This document shows, piece by piece, positions 1-9,092 of a stretch of DNA of 64,000 nt. Positions within the stretch are counted from its first letter, which is position 1. Each line of letters opens with the position of its first letter. The notes under the pieces were generated by a model. That model ran no database searches. It was given only the letters and a program-made list of their open reading frames with translations, and had not been told where the DNA came from. Origin of the DNA: Streptomyces dangxiongensis (lineage in GTDB: Bacteria; Actinomycetota; Actinomycetes; Streptomycetales; Streptomycetaceae); NCBI RefSeq assembly GCF_003675325.1, contig NZ_CP033073.1, positions 2,232,001 through 2,296,000 of the forward strand, given 5' to 3'. The translations under genes and the position numbers were made by a program.

Positions 1-1137
1 GAACGCCGAGAAGCGGGAGCAGGTGTCGATCGCGCCGCCCCAGGCGTGGGTGAAGCGGACGCCCTCCAACTGCGGGAAGCAGGTGAAGAAGTGGCCGGCG
101 AGCTTGGCGTACGTCTCGGGCCGGTCGTCGTACTCGGCGCGGACCCGGCCGCCGTACGGGTAGATCGCGTCGTAGCCGCCCCACAGGACGCGGTTGTCGG
201 CGGAGAGCCGGAAGTAGTGGAACTGGTTGGCGCTGTCCCCGAGCCCCTGCCGGTTCTTCCAGCCGATCTCCGCAAGCTGGGCGGGTTCGAGCGGTTCGGT
301 CATCAGCGCGTAGTCGTAGACCGGGACGGTGTACGACCGCACGCGCCGCAGCAGGCTCGGGAAGATGTTCGTGCCGAGCGCCACCCTGCGGGCGCGCACC
401 GCGCCGTAGGGGGTGCGTACGGCCATGCCGCCGCCGTACTGCTTCAAGGTCAGCGCGGGCGTGTGCTCGTAGACCCGGACCCCGAGCCTGACGCATGCCT
501 GCTTCAGGCCCCACGCCAGTTTCGCCGGGTGCAGCATGGCCACGCCCCTGCGGTCCCACAGGCCGGCCTCGAAGGTCGGCGAGTTCACCTGCTCGCGCAC
601 CGCGTCGGCGTCCAGGAACTCGATGTCGTCGGCGAGCCCCTTCTCCTCCAGCTCCCGGTGCCAGTCGCGCAGTTCCCAGGCCTGGTAGGTCTCGGTGGCG
701 ACGTCGATCTCGCCGGTGCGTTCGAAGTCGCAGTCGATGCCGTGCCGGGCGACGGCGGCCTCGATCTCGTCGAGGTTGCGCCGGCCCAGCTCCTGGAGCC
801 GGTGGATCTCGCCGGGCCAGCGGGCGAGGCCGTTGGGCAGGCCGTGGGTGAGGGAGGCGGCGCAGAAGCCGCCGTTGCGGCCGGAGGCGGCCCAGCCCAC
901 CTCGCGGCCTTCCAGCAGCACCACATCGCGCTGCGGGTCGCGCTCCTTGGCGTTGAGCGCGGTCCACAGCCCGCTGTAGCCGCCGCCGACGACCAGCAGG
1001 TCACAGGTCTCGGTGCCGGTGAGAGCGGGCTCGGCGGGCGGCTTGCCGGGGTCCTCCAGCCAGTACGGCACCGGCCGTGCCTCGGAGAGCGAGGCGGTCC
1101 AGTTGTCTCTGCCACGGCTCATGGCGCTCGGGGCCAT
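1..1137 (-). CDS. FAD-dependent amine oxidoreductase (DAO family), 3' end beyond window
   Basis: 379 codons are visible and the frame is open to the left edge, so the C-terminus is missing. The N-terminal dinucleotide-binding motif is present (VVGGGYSGLWTA near residue 37, then ASGRNGGF), typical of the DAO fold that oxidises primary or secondary amines with FAD. The ATG at 1137 is chosen because an AGGGAG ribosome site lies 8 bases upstream; a second in-frame ATG follows at 1122. It is the last visible gene of the potD-A-B-C run on the same strand, 22 bases after potC, so oxidation of an imported polyamine such as putrescine or gamma-glutamylputrescine is the likely job. The substrate is inferred from context only. 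Confidence 0.85.
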   Translation of the reverse strand, partial: MAPSAMSRGRDNWTASLSEARPVPYWLEDPGKPPAEPALTGTETCDLLVVGGGYSGLWTALNAKERDPQRDVVLLEGREVGWAASGRNGGFCAASLTHGLPNGLARWPGEIHRLQELGRRNLDEIEAAVARHGIDCDFERTGEIDVATETYQAWELRDWHRELEEKGLADDIEFLDADAVREQVNSPTFEAGLWDRRGVAMLHPAKLAWGLKQACVRLGVRVYEHTPALTLKQYGGGMAVRTPYGAVRARRVALGTNIFPSLLRRVRSYTVPVYDYALMTEPLEPAQLAEIGWKNRQGLGDSANQFHYFRLSADNRVLWGGYDAIYPYGGRVRAEYDDRPETYAKLAGHFFTCFPQLEGVRFTHAWGGAIDTCSRFSAF

Positions 1138-1159
1138 GATTTCAACTCCCTACAGGGGC

Positions 1160-1960
1160 TTATGCCTTGTGCTTGTTGCGGCGATTGCTGATGACCATCG
1201 ACGTCAGCACGAACACCACGGCGACCAGGAACATGGCCGTACCGATGACGTTGATCTGCACGGGTGTTCCGCGCTGCGCCGACCCCCACACGAACATGGG
1301 GAAGGTGACGGTCGAACCGGCGTTGAAGTTGGTGATGATGAAATCGTCGAAGGAGAGCGCGAAGGAGAGCAGCGCGCCCGCGGCGATCCCGGGTGCCGCG
1401 ATGGGCAGGGTGACCCGCACGAAGGTCTGCACGGGACCGGCGTACAGATCCCGGGCGGCCTCCTCCAGACGCGGGTCCATCGACATCACGCGCGCTTTGA
1501 CGGCGGTGACGACGAAGCTCAGGCAGAACATGATGTGCGCGATGAGGATCGTCCAGAAGCCCAACTGGGCGCCCATGTTGAGGAACAGGGTGAGCAGTGA
1601 GGCGGCCATGACGACCTCGGGCATCGCCATCGGCAGGAAGATCAGCGAGTTGACGGCGCCGCGGGCGCGGAAGCGGTAGCGGACCAGCGCGAAGGAGATC
1701 ATCGTGCCGAGGACGGTGGCGCCGATCGTCGCCCACACGGCGATCTGGAGGCTGAGGGACAGCGAGCCGCACATGCCGGCGACCCCGCACGGGTCCTGCC
1801 AGGCGTCCGTGGAGAACTGCTGCCACTCGTAGTTGAAGCGTCCCTTGGGCCGGTTGAAGGAGAACACCGTGACGACGACGTTCGGCAGCAGCAGATAGGC
1901 GAGCGTCAGCAGTCCCGCGATGACGACGAGACGGCGCTTGAGCCAGTTGACGAGGAACAT
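1160..1960 (-). CDS. potC: Spermidine/putrescine-type ABC transporter permease PotC
   Basis: 266-residue inner-membrane permease with about six membrane segments (first near residues 10-30). The conserved cytoplasmic loop EAARDLYAG is followed by a G-I-A-A-G-A-L-L segment, the EAA motif that docks onto the ATPase. It starts at the base after the potB stop codon, so the two are translationally coupled. It forms the heterodimeric channel with PotB, energised by PotA and fed by the lipoprotein PotD encoded upstream. Family level is secure; the exact polyamine or related amine is not visible in sequence. Confidence 0.9.
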   Translation of the reverse strand: MFLVNWLKRRLVVIAGLLTLAYLLLPNVVVTVFSFNRPKGRFNYEWQQFSTDAWQDPCGVAGMCGSLSLSLQIAVWATIGATVLGTMISFALVRYRFRARGAVNSLIFLPMAMPEVVMAASLLTLFLNMGAQLGFWTILIAHIMFCLSFVVTAVKARVMSMDPRLEEAARDLYAGPVQTFVRVTLPIAAPGIAAGALLSFALSFDDFIITNFNAGSTVTFPMFVWGSAQRGTPVQINVIGTAMFLVAVVFVLTSMVISNRRNKHKA

Positions 1961-2890
1961 CTAGACCAGGTCCTCCGTCCCCGACCGGCGGATGTAGAGC
2001 GTGACCATGGCCAGGATCGCGGCCATGAGGATGAAGGAGAGCGCCGCCGCCGTCGGGTAGTCCAGGATGCGCAGGAACTGCGTCTGGATGACGTTGCCGA
2101 TCATGCGGGTGTCGGTGGAGCCGAGGAGTTCGGCGTTGACGTAGTCACCGGCCGCCGGGATGAACGTCAGCAGGGTCCCGGAGACCACGCCCGGCATCGA
2201 CAGCGGGAAGGTCACTTTGCGGAAGGTGGTCCAGGGCCGGGCGTACAGGTCGCCGGCCGCTTCGTGCAGCCGCCCGTCGATCCGCTCCAGCGAGCTGTAC
2301 AGCGGCAGGATCATGAACGGCAGGAAGTTGTACGTCAGTCCGCAGACGACCGCCAGCGGGGTGGCCAGCACCCGGTCGCCGGCCGTCCAGCCCAGCCAGT
2401 CGGTCAGGGCCAGGACGTGCAGCGAGTTCAGCGTGTGCACGACCGGGCCGTCGTCGGCGAGGATCGTCTTCCAGGCCAGGGTGCGGATCAGGAAGCTGGT
2501 GAAGAACGGCGCGATCACCAGGATCATGATCAGGTTCCGCCAGCGGCCCGCGCGGAAGGCGATCAGATAGGCGAGCGGGTAGCCGAGGAGCAGGCAGAGC
2601 ACGGTCGCCGCGGCGGCGTAGAGGACGGACCGCAGGAACTGCGGCCAGTACTCGGACAGGGCGTCCCAGTACGTCGCCAGGTGCCAGGTGACCTTGTAGC
2701 CCTGTTCCAGGGAGCCGGTCTGCACGGACGTGGAGGCCTGGTAGAGCATCGGCAGCGCGAAGAAGACGACCAGCCACAGCAGGCCGGGCAGCAGCAGCCA
2801 GTACGGCGTGAACCGGCCGCGTCCGCGCGGGGGGCTCTTCTCGGGGGTGGTGGGACTGAGCGGCGGGGGCGCCTCGGTGAGCGTCGACAT
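1961..2890 (-). CDS. potB: Spermidine/putrescine-type ABC transporter permease PotB
   Basis: 309-residue membrane permease. A proline-rich cytoplasmic N-terminus of about 30 residues precedes the first helix (YWLLLPGLLWLVVFFALP). The EAA loop EAAGDLYARPW is present in the C-terminal half, with about six helices in total. The ATG at 2890 overlaps the potA stop in a TGATG arrangement, so translation is coupled to potA. It is partner of the downstream PotC. An upstream extension of the frame exists but lies inside potA and is not used. Confidence 0.9.
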   Translation of the reverse strand: MSTLTEAPPPLSPTTPEKSPPRGRGRFTPYWLLLPGLLWLVVFFALPMLYQASTSVQTGSLEQGYKVTWHLATYWDALSEYWPQFLRSVLYAAAATVLCLLLGYPLAYLIAFRAGRWRNLIMILVIAPFFTSFLIRTLAWKTILADDGPVVHTLNSLHVLALTDWLGWTAGDRVLATPLAVVCGLTYNFLPFMILPLYSSLERIDGRLHEAAGDLYARPWTTFRKVTFPLSMPGVVSGTLLTFIPAAGDYVNAELLGSTDTRMIGNVIQTQFLRILDYPTAAALSFILMAAILAMVTLYIRRSGTEDLV

Positions 2891-4041
2891 CAGGCGGCGA
2901 CCTCTTCCTCGGTGCCCGCGTCGATGTCCTGCGCCGCGTCGAGGCCGAAGGTGTGCGCCGGGCTCCAGTGCAGGACCACCTCGGCGCCGGGGACGAGCCG
3001 GCCGTCGCGCTCGACGTTCTGCACGTACACCGACAGCTCCTCGCAGACGGGGCTGTCGATGACGTACTGCGTGGAGACGCCGATGAAGCTCGCGTCGGCG
3101 ATCGTGCCGGTGATGCGGTTGCGGCCCGCGGGGACGGAGCCGGCGTCGTCGGCGTGCGTGAGGGAGATCTTCTCCGGGCGGATGCCGACCAGCACCGTGC
3201 CGCCGGCCGTCGTCGGGGCCGAACACCGCGCCTCGGACAGCACCAGCTTGCCGCCGCCCGCTGTCAGCACGAGGTCGTCGCCGCTGCGGGTGTCGACCTC
3301 GGCGCGGATGAGGTTGGAGGTGCCGAGGAAGTTCGCGACGAAGGTGGTCCGCGGGTTCTCGTAGAGGTCGGCCGGCGAACCGAGCTGCTCGACCCGGCCG
3401 CCGTTCATCACGGCGACCGTGTCGGCCATGGTCATGGCCTCCTCCTGGTCGTGCGTGACATGGACGAAGGTGATGCCGACCTCGGTCTGGATCCGCTTCA
3501 GCTCAAGCTGCATCTGGCGGCGCAGCTTGAGGTCGAGGGCGCCGAGGGGCTCGTCGAGGAGGAGCACCTTGGGGTGGTTGATGAGGGCGCGGGCGACCGC
3601 CACGCGCTGCTGCTGGCCACCGGAGAGCTGGTGCGGTTTCTTGCGCGCCTGCTCACCGAGCTGGACCAGGTCCAGCATCTCCTCGACCTGCTTCTTCACG
3701 CTCTTCACGCCCCGCCGGCGCAGGCCGAAGGCGACGTTCTCGAAGATGTCCAGGTGCGGGAAGAGGGCGTAGGACTGGAAGACCGTGTTCACGGGCCGCT
3801 TGTACGGCGGCAGGTGCGTGACGTCCTCCTCACCGAGGCGGACGGTGCCCGAGCTGGGCTCCTCCAGGCCGGCGATCATGCGCAGGGTGGTGGTCTTGCC
3901 GCAGCCGGAGGCACCGAGCAGGGCGAAGAAGGAACCCTGGGGCACGGTCAGGTCCAGCGGGTGTACGGCGGTGAAGGAGCCGTAGGTCTTGGAGATACCG
4001 GAGAGGCGGACGTCGCCGCTGTTGTCTGGTGTCGTCTTCAT
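2890..4041 (-). CDS. potA: Polyamine ABC transporter ATP-binding protein PotA
   Basis: About 383 residues. Walker [10 protein letters not shown] near residue 43, Q-loop [10 protein letters not shown], signature [15 protein letters not shown], Walker [13 protein letters not shown] and the H-loop VTHDQEEAM are all intact. A C-terminal TOBE/regulatory domain follows, as in PotA and related CUT1-like ATPases. The start is ambiguous: the ATG at 4041 has AGGGG 13 bases upstream, while a GTG at 4053 overlaps the potD stop (GTGA) but sits almost on the ribosome site. It powers PotBC import. Confidence 0.9.
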   Translation of the reverse strand: MKTTPDNSGDVRLSGISKTYGSFTAVHPLDLTVPQGSFFALLGASGCGKTTTLRMIAGLEEPSSGTVRLGEEDVTHLPPYKRPVNTVFQSYALFPHLDIFENVAFGLRRRGVKSVKKQVEEMLDLVQLGEQARKKPHQLSGGQQQRVAVARALINHPKVLLLDEPLGALDLKLRRQMQLELKRIQTEVGITFVHVTHDQEEAMTMADTVAVMNGGRVEQLGSPADLYENPRTTFVANFLGTSNLIRAEVDTRSGDDLVLTAGGGKLVLSEARCSAPTTAGGTVLVGIRPEKISLTHADDAGSVPAGRNRITGTIADASFIGVSTQYVIDSPVCEELSVYVQNVERDGRLVPGAEVVLHWSPAHTFGLDAAQDIDAGTEEEVAA

Positions 4042-4049
4042 CGTCGTCG

Positions 4050-5297
4050 TCACGCCCCTGTGAGCTTCGCGAACTTCTCTTCGTAGGCCGTCTCTTCCTT
4101 CTGGCTCAGGGAGCGGAAGGCATGGGACTTCGCCTGCATGGCCTTGTCGGGGACGATCAGCGGGTTGTCCGCCGCGTCTTTGTCGATCTTCGCAAGGTAC
4201 GGCTTCACCCCGTCGACCGGCGTCACGTAGTTGATGTACGCGGCCAGCTCCGCGGCCTGCCGGGGCTCGTAGTAGAAGTCGATGAGCCGCTCGGCGTTCG
4301 TCTTGTGGCGCGCCCTGTTCGGTACGCACATGTTGTCGGTCGACGTCACGTAGCCGCTGTCGGGGACGACGAAGTCGACGTCCGGGCTGTCCGCCTTGAG
4401 CTGGACGACGTCGCCCGCCCAGGCGACGCAGGCCGCGAAGTCGCCCTTGGTCAGGTCGGACGTGTAGTCGTTGCCGGTGAAGCGGCGGATCTGTCCTTTG
4501 TCGACGGCCTTCTGGAGACGGGCGATGGCCGCGTCGAAGTCGTCGTCGGTGAACTTCGCCGGGTCCTTGCCCATGTCGAGCAGGGTCATGCCGACGGAGT
4601 CGCGCATCTCCGACAGGAAGCCGACGCGCCCCTTGAGCCGGGGGTTGTCCAGCAGGTCGGAGACCGAGGTGACCTCGATGCCGTCGAGCGCCTTCCGGTT
4701 GTAGGCGATGACGGTGGAGATGCCCTGCCAGGGGTAGGAGTAGGCCCGCCCGGGGTCCCAGTCCGGGTTGCGGAACTGGGCCGAGAGGTTGCTGTAGGCG
4801 TGCGGCAGGTTCGACGGGTCCAGCTTCTGCACCCAGCCGAGGCGGATGAGCCGGGCGGCCAGCCAGTCGGTCAGGACGATGATGTCCCGGCCGGTGTCCT
4901 GGCCGGCGGCGAGCTGCGGCTTGATCTTGCCGAAGAACTCGTTGTTGTCGTTGATGTCCTCGGTGTACCTGACCGTGATCCCGGTCCGCCCGCGGAAGGC
5001 GTCGAGCGTCGGGTGGCGCTTGCCCTTGTCGTCGACGTCGATGTACTCGGTCCAGTTGGAGAAGTCCACCACCTTCTCCTTGGCCGAGTGGTCCTCGGCG
5101 GAGGTGCCGCCCTGGCTCTTGCCCGCCGCGGGGATCCCGCAGGCGCTCAGCGCCCCGAGGCCGCCGGCCGCGAGCGCGCCGCCCGCGGACGCCCGCAGCA
5201 GCGACCGGCGGGTCAGGCCGGCCCTGCCGTTGCGGAGGCTGCGCCGCATGGCCGCGACTTGCGGCGGGGTCAGGCGGTCGGGCTCGTACTGCTCCAT
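4050..5297 (-). CDS. potD: Polyamine-binding lipoprotein PotD (first copy)
   Basis: 415-residue extracytoplasmic solute-binding protein of the PotD/PotF family. The N-terminus has a twin-arginine segment (TRRSLLRASAGGAL) and lipobox LSAC near residue 53, so export by Tat followed by lipid anchoring is likely. Family segments include FSNWTEYID, NDNNEFFGKI and the polyamine-pocket region GNDYTSDLTKGDFA. It heads the potD-potA-potB-potC run, 51 bases downstream of the aldehyde dehydrogenase. A second, divergent copy without its own transporter is at 12812-14005. Confidence 0.9.
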   Translation of the reverse strand: MEQYEPDRLTPPQVAAMRRSLRNGRAGLTRRSLLRASAGGALAAGGLGALSACGIPAAGKSQGGTSAEDHSAKEKVVDFSNWTEYIDVDDKGKRHPTLDAFRGRTGITVRYTEDINDNNEFFGKIKPQLAAGQDTGRDIIVLTDWLAARLIRLGWVQKLDPSNLPHAYSNLSAQFRNPDWDPGRAYSYPWQGISTVIAYNRKALDGIEVTSVSDLLDNPRLKGRVGFLSEMRDSVGMTLLDMGKDPAKFTDDDFDAAIARLQKAVDKGQIRRFTGNDYTSDLTKGDFAACVAWAGDVVQLKADSPDVDFVVPDSGYVTSTDNMCVPNRARHKTNAERLIDFYYEPRQAAELAAYINYVTPVDGVKPYLAKIDKDAADNPLIVPDKAMQAKSHAFRSLSQKEETAYEEKFAKLTGA

Positions 5298-5348
5298 GCG
5301 CGTGGTGCCCTTTCGGGAGGGATCGGCCTGGTCACTGGCCTGTCGTCG

Positions 5349-6902
5349 CTAGCGGTCCCCGAAGATCGTGCGGTGCCAGTCCTTCCGCGCCACCGCCGTG
5401 TTGTCGAACATGACGTGTTTGACCTGCGTGTACTCCTCGAACGAGTACACCGACATGTCCTTGCCGAAGCCGGAGGCCTTGTAGCCGCCGTGCGGCATCT
5501 CGCTGATGATCGGAATGTGGTCGTTGATCCACACGCATCCCGCCTTGATCTCGCGGGTGGCACGGTTCGCGCGGTAGACGTCGCGGCTCCACGCGGAGGC
5601 GGCGAGGCCGTACGGCGTGTCGTTGGCCAGCCGGATGCCCTCATCATCACCGTCGAACGGAAGCACGACCAGTACGGGGCCGAAAATCTCCGATCGGACG
5701 ACCTCGCTGTCCTGCGGGGCGCCGGCGATCAGCGTGGGCCGGTAGTAGGCGCCCTTCGCGAGGTCTCCCCCGGGAGCCTCGCCACCGGTCACCACGCGCG
5801 CGTAGGCACGCGCACGGTCCACGAAGCCGGCGACCCGGTCGCGCTGGACGTGCGAGATCAGCGGCCCGAGGTCGGTACCGGGTGCGAACGGGTCCCCGAG
5901 CCGCACGGTCTCCATCAGCGCGGCCGTCCGCTCGACGAACGCCTCGTACAGCGGTCGCTGCACGTACGCGCGCGTGGCGGCCGTGCAGTCCTGGCCGGTG
6001 TTGATGAGCGCGCCCGCGACCGCGCCGTGGACGGCGGCGTCCAGGTCGGCGTCGTCGAAGACGACGAAGGGCGCCTTGCCGCCCAGCTCCAGATGCAGCC
6101 GCTTGACGGTGGCGGTGGCGACCTCGGCGACCCGCTTGCCGACGCCGGTGGAGCCGGTGAAGGAGGTCATGGCCACGTCCGGGTGGCCGACCAGGTGCTC
6201 CCCGGCCTCCCGCCCGGTCCCGGTGACGATGTTGACCACCCCGTCCGGGATCCCCGCGTCTTTGGCGGCTTGGGCGAACAGCAGCGAGGTCAGCGGGGTC
6301 AGCTCGGCGGGCTTCAGCACGATGGTGTTGCCCGCGGCGATCGCCGGGAGGATCTTCCAGGCGGCCATCTGGAGCGGGTAGTTCCAGGGCGCGATCGACC
6401 CGACGACCCCGATGGGCTCCCGCCGGACGTACGAGGTGTGGTCGCCGGAGTACTCACCGGCGGACTGCCCCTGGAGATGCCGGGCGGCGCCCGCGAAGAA
6501 CGCGGTGTTGTCGATGGTGCCCGGCACGTCGAACTCGCGGGTGAGTTTGAGCGGCTTGCCGCACTGGAGGGACTCGGCGCGGGCGAGGTCCTCGGCGCGG
6601 TCGGCGAGCACGGCGGCGAACCGGTGCAGGGCGTCCGAGCGCTCGCCCGGGGTCGCGGCGGACCAGTCCGGGAAGGCGGCGCGCGCGGCGGCCACGGCCG
6701 CGTCGACGTCGTCGGCGCCGGCCAGTTCGTACGTGTACACCCCCTCGCCGTCGGCGGGGTCGACCACGGTGTGGGTGCGGCCCGAGGTGCCCCGGGTCAG
6801 CCGGCCGGCGATGAACTGCGCGCCGGCCGCGAAGCGGTCCTGCGCGGCGAATCGTTCCTCTGCGGTGAATCGTTCCGGGGTGGCGGTGCCCGGGTTGTGC
6901 AT
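5349..6902 (-). CDS. Gamma-aminobutyraldehyde-type aldehyde dehydrogenase
   Basis: 517-residue NAD(P)-dependent aldehyde dehydrogenase. The Rossmann segment SFTGSTGVGKRV, general-base Glu in ELGGKAP (about residue 272) and catalytic Cys in GQDCTAAT (about residue 306) are intact. The C-terminal HGGYKASGFGKDMSVY resembles the aminobutyraldehyde/betaine aldehyde subgroup. ATG at 6902 is chosen over the longer frame because AGGAG lies about 6 bases upstream. First gene of the polyamine operon, so oxidation of 4-aminobutanal made from putrescine to GABA is the natural reading. The N-terminus carries a short repeated RFTAEERFAAQDRFAAG stretch not found in the second dehydrogenase at 14.3-15.7 kb. 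Confidence 0.88.
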   Translation of the reverse strand: MHNPGTATPERFTAEERFAAQDRFAAGAQFIAGRLTRGTSGRTHTVVDPADGEGVYTYELAGADDVDAAVAAARAAFPDWSAATPGERSDALHRFAAVLADRAEDLARAESLQCGKPLKLTREFDVPGTIDNTAFFAGAARHLQGQSAGEYSGDHTSYVRREPIGVVGSIAPWNYPLQMAAWKILPAIAAGNTIVLKPAELTPLTSLLFAQAAKDAGIPDGVVNIVTGTGREAGEHLVGHPDVAMTSFTGSTGVGKRVAEVATATVKRLHLELGGKAPFVVFDDADLDAAVHGAVAGALINTGQDCTAATRAYVQRPLYEAFVERTAALMETVRLGDPFAPGTDLGPLISHVQRDRVAGFVDRARAYARVVTGGEAPGGDLAKGAYYRPTLIAGAPQDSEVVRSEIFGPVLVVLPFDGDDEGIRLANDTPYGLAASAWSRDVYRANRATREIKAGCVWINDHIPIISEMPHGGYKASGFGKDMSVYSFEEYTQVKHVMFDNTAVARKDWHRTIFGDR

Positions 6903-6995
6903 GTCGCTCTCCTCCGCCGTTCGCCCCGTCCCGGTGGGCGGGTGGCGTAGCTCCAGCTCGATTTGAGTGCCGATCCTGACAGAGGGAGTGGTCGT

Positions 6996-7039
6996 CAACA
7001 AGTGATTCCGTTGTTGCCTTTTGGTTACGCGACGGAATC
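6996..7039. promoter_or_regulatory. Nested inverted repeats between divergent genes
   Basis: Two inverted repeats interlock in the 188-base gap between the aldehyde dehydrogenase (leftward) and the NADAR gene (rightward): CAACAA (6996-7001) with TTGTTG (7011-7016), and GATTCCG (7004-7010) with CGGAATC (7033-7039). The placement suits an operator for the polyamine operon. No binding protein can be named from the sequence. Confidence 0.4.
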
Positions 7040-7090
7040 TGTCGACCAGGTGTCGAGTCGAGGGACAAAAGGACGGACGGAGTGTCAGTG

Positions 7091-7675
7091 GTGCGTGCCA
7101 CACTCGCGTGCATGGGGAAGATCGACGGGTTGGAAGCCCTGATCAGAGAGGGCCGGGCAGGGTCCCGGATCAAGTACCTCCACTTCTGGGGGCACCGGCC
7201 GCTGCGCGACGGCCGGATCGGCGCGAGCTGTCTCAGCCAGTGGTGGCCGTCACCCTTCGTGGTCGACGGGGTGGAGTACGCGACGGCCGAGCACTGGATG
7301 ATGGCCGGCAAGGCCCGGCTGTTCGCGGACGCGGAGGCGGAACAGCGGGTGCTGGCCGCGGAGCATCCCGCCGAGGCGAAGAAGGCGGGCCGGCTGGTCC
7401 GCGGCTTCGATGACGCGGCATGGGAGCGGGAACGCTTCCGGATCGTGGTCGAGGGCAGCCTGCACAAGTTCGCGGCCGACGCGAACCTGCTGCAGTACCT
7501 GCTCGGCACCGGCGACCGGGTCCTGGTCGAGGCCAGCCCCGTCGACCGGGTGTGGGGCATCGGCCTGGCGGCGGACGACGACGCGGCCGGCGACCCGGAG
7601 CGCTGGCAGGGCCAGAACCTGCTGGGCTTCGCCCTGATGGAGGCCCGCGAGAGATTGGCAGGCGCGGGCGCCTGA
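7091..7675 (+). CDS. NADAR family protein (YbiA / DUF1768)
   Basis: About 194 residues. The family's hallmark segments are present: YLHFWGHRP, SQWWPSPF, EYATAEHWMMAGKARLF and a C-terminal GQNLLGFALMEARE. NADAR proteins are N-glycosidases acting on riboflavin-pathway intermediates or ADP-ribosyl groups; which substrate this one uses cannot be told. Start is uncertain: GTG at 7091 has GGAG 8 bases upstream, whereas the ATG at 7112 (MGKIDG) matches the conserved beginning better but has no ribosome site. It stands alone, divergent from the polyamine operon. Confidence 0.8.
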   Translation: MRATLACMGKIDGLEALIREGRAGSRIKYLHFWGHRPLRDGRIGASCLSQWWPSPFVVDGVEYATAEHWMMAGKARLFADAEAEQRVLAAEHPAEAKKAGRLVRGFDDAAWERERFRIVVEGSLHKFAADANLLQYLLGTGDRVLVEASPVDRVWGIGLAADDDAAGDPERWQGQNLLGFALMEARERLAGAGA

Positions 7676-7750
7676 CGGCGGCGGGGGGCCGGGCGGTGGG
7701 CGGCCGAGCCGGGACGTGACCTGAGCGGGGGCGGGGGCCCGAGGCCGGGC

Positions 7751-7880
7751 GGGACCGCAGGAGGCGGGGGGACGGGACCCGGCGCGAGCGGGGACCCCAG
7801 GTGGGACGGGACCGCAACAAGCGGGAGGACGGGACCCGGCAGGCGCGGGGACCGAGCGGGAGCGGGGACCCCAGGTGGGG
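7751..7880. repeat. Imperfect GC-rich tandem duplication in intergenic region
   Basis: Between the convergent NADAR and DUF4190 genes a G-rich block is present about twice (about 7751-7804 and 7807-7879). The 20-base core GAGCGGGGACCCCAGGTGGG is repeated exactly at 7786-7805 and 7860-7879, and GACGGGACCCGGC is also duplicated. Overlapping open frames here have no coding character. Slippage product; no function seen. Confidence 0.6.
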
Positions 7881-7937
7881 CCGGGACCCGAGCGGGATCA
7901 CCGAGCGGGGGCGGACGGCTGTCGGGGGCGGGCTCTC

Positions 7938-8936
7938 TCAGGTGTTCATCGCGATGGCGAAGGCGAAGAGGGCCGCCACGAGGACGATCCCCGCGGCGCC
8001 GCAGATGAGGCCGGCCAGGGCCACACCCGGGTTGGTCGCCTCACCGCGGCGGGCCTTGGACCTGCCCACCGCGCCGAAGATCACCGCCAGGACGCCGAGC
8101 ACCAGGGCCACCGGCCACAGCAGGAAGCCGGCCGCCGCGATGATGCCCAGCACCAGCGAGGCCGTCCCCATGCCGTTGCTCGGAGCCGGCTGCGGTCCGG
8201 GCCAGGCGTAGCCGGTGCCGCCGGGGTAGGGGCCGCCGCCGTACGGGGCGTGCGAGGGACCCGGGTAGCCGTACGCCGGAGCCGTCCCCGGGTAGCCGTA
8301 CGGCACCTGGCCCGGACCGCCGGGGGCGATGGGGGGTGGCGGCACCGGTTCCGCCGCCCCCTGCCGGGCGGCGGGAGGCACGGGCGGAGCGTAGGGATGC
8401 GGCTGCGGGGCGCCGGCCGGCGGCGCGAACGGGTTCCCCTGGGGGGCCGGCGCCGCAGTCGGCGGCGCGAACGGGTTCGGCTGGGGGGCCGCAGTCGGCG
8501 GCGCGTACGGGTTCGCCTGCGGGGTCGGCGCCGCAGGCGGGGGCGCGTACGCGTTCGGCTGGGGGGACGAGGGGGACGACGGCGGTGCGAACGGGTTGCC
8601 CTGCGTGGCCGAGGTCGGCGGTGCGTACGGGTTCGGCTGCCGGGCCGGGGGCGTGGGGGCCGAACCGGCGGCCGGGCTCGCCCATGGCGTGGGGGCGGAT
8701 GCCTCCGGGGCCGCCGGGAACGAGGTCAGCGTCCGCTGGTCGTGGACGGTACCCGCGCCGGGACCGGGGACAGGGCCGGGGACAGGGCCGGGGGCCGGGG
8801 CCGCGTCCCGCACCGGTGCTTCCTTCGCGGCCGGCGCCGCCTGCGCCGCGTCCTTGTCCAGGGAGACCCGGGGCGCCCCGGACCCGCCCCCGGCGGCCTG
8901 CTCCCCCGGCATGGACTGCGGCACCTCGTCGGACAT
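7938..8936 (-). CDS. DUF4190-type membrane protein with proline-rich repeat domain
   Basis: 332 residues. Residues about 90-190 hold seven diverged repeats built on N-P-(Y/F)-A-P-P, followed by a Gly/Tyr/Pro-rich stretch. The C-terminal third has two to three hydrophobic helices (ASLVLGIIAAAGFLLWPVAL; GVALAGLICGAAGIVLVAAL) around the basic loop GRSKARRGE, the usual DUF4190 layout. Predicted to be membrane-anchored with a long disordered arm. It ends convergently toward the NADAR gene and is divergent from the deaminase gene. Such proteins are common in actinobacteria; no function is assigned. Confidence 0.8.
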   Translation of the reverse strand: MSDEVPQSMPGEQAAGGGSGAPRVSLDKDAAQAAPAAKEAPVRDAAPAPGPVPGPVPGPGAGTVHDQRTLTSFPAAPEASAPTPWASPAAGSAPTPPARQPNPYAPPTSATQGNPFAPPSSPSSPQPNAYAPPPAAPTPQANPYAPPTAAPQPNPFAPPTAAPAPQGNPFAPPAGAPQPHPYAPPVPPAARQGAAEPVPPPPIAPGGPGQVPYGYPGTAPAYGYPGPSHAPYGGGPYPGGTGYAWPGPQPAPSNGMGTASLVLGIIAAAGFLLWPVALVLGVLAVIFGAVGRSKARRGEATNPGVALAGLICGAAGIVLVAALFAFAIAMNT

Positions 8937-9092
8937 GGCGGAAGGACCCCTCTGCTGGACGTTCCGTCATGCTACGGGCAGGCCGGGACCCCGCGGCCCG
9001 GGGCCTACGATGATCCCGCGTCACCGATCAGCCGATCACCGCGCCCGGACGACCGACGCCGTTCCACGGGCGCCCGTCCCGGGGAGGACCCC

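Noticed and set aside
46..1191. Long plus-strand open frame opposite the FAD oxidase
   Set aside because: Shadow of the real minus-strand gene; Arg/Gly/Val-rich text without motifs.
4029..6950. 973-codon plus-strand frame over potD and aldehyde dehydrogenase
   Set aside because: Antisense frame caused by high GC; the minus-strand proteins carry all motifs.
7678..7937. Arg-rich frames in the G-rich repeats
   Set aside because: No start signals; the sequence is a tandem duplication in a convergent gap.
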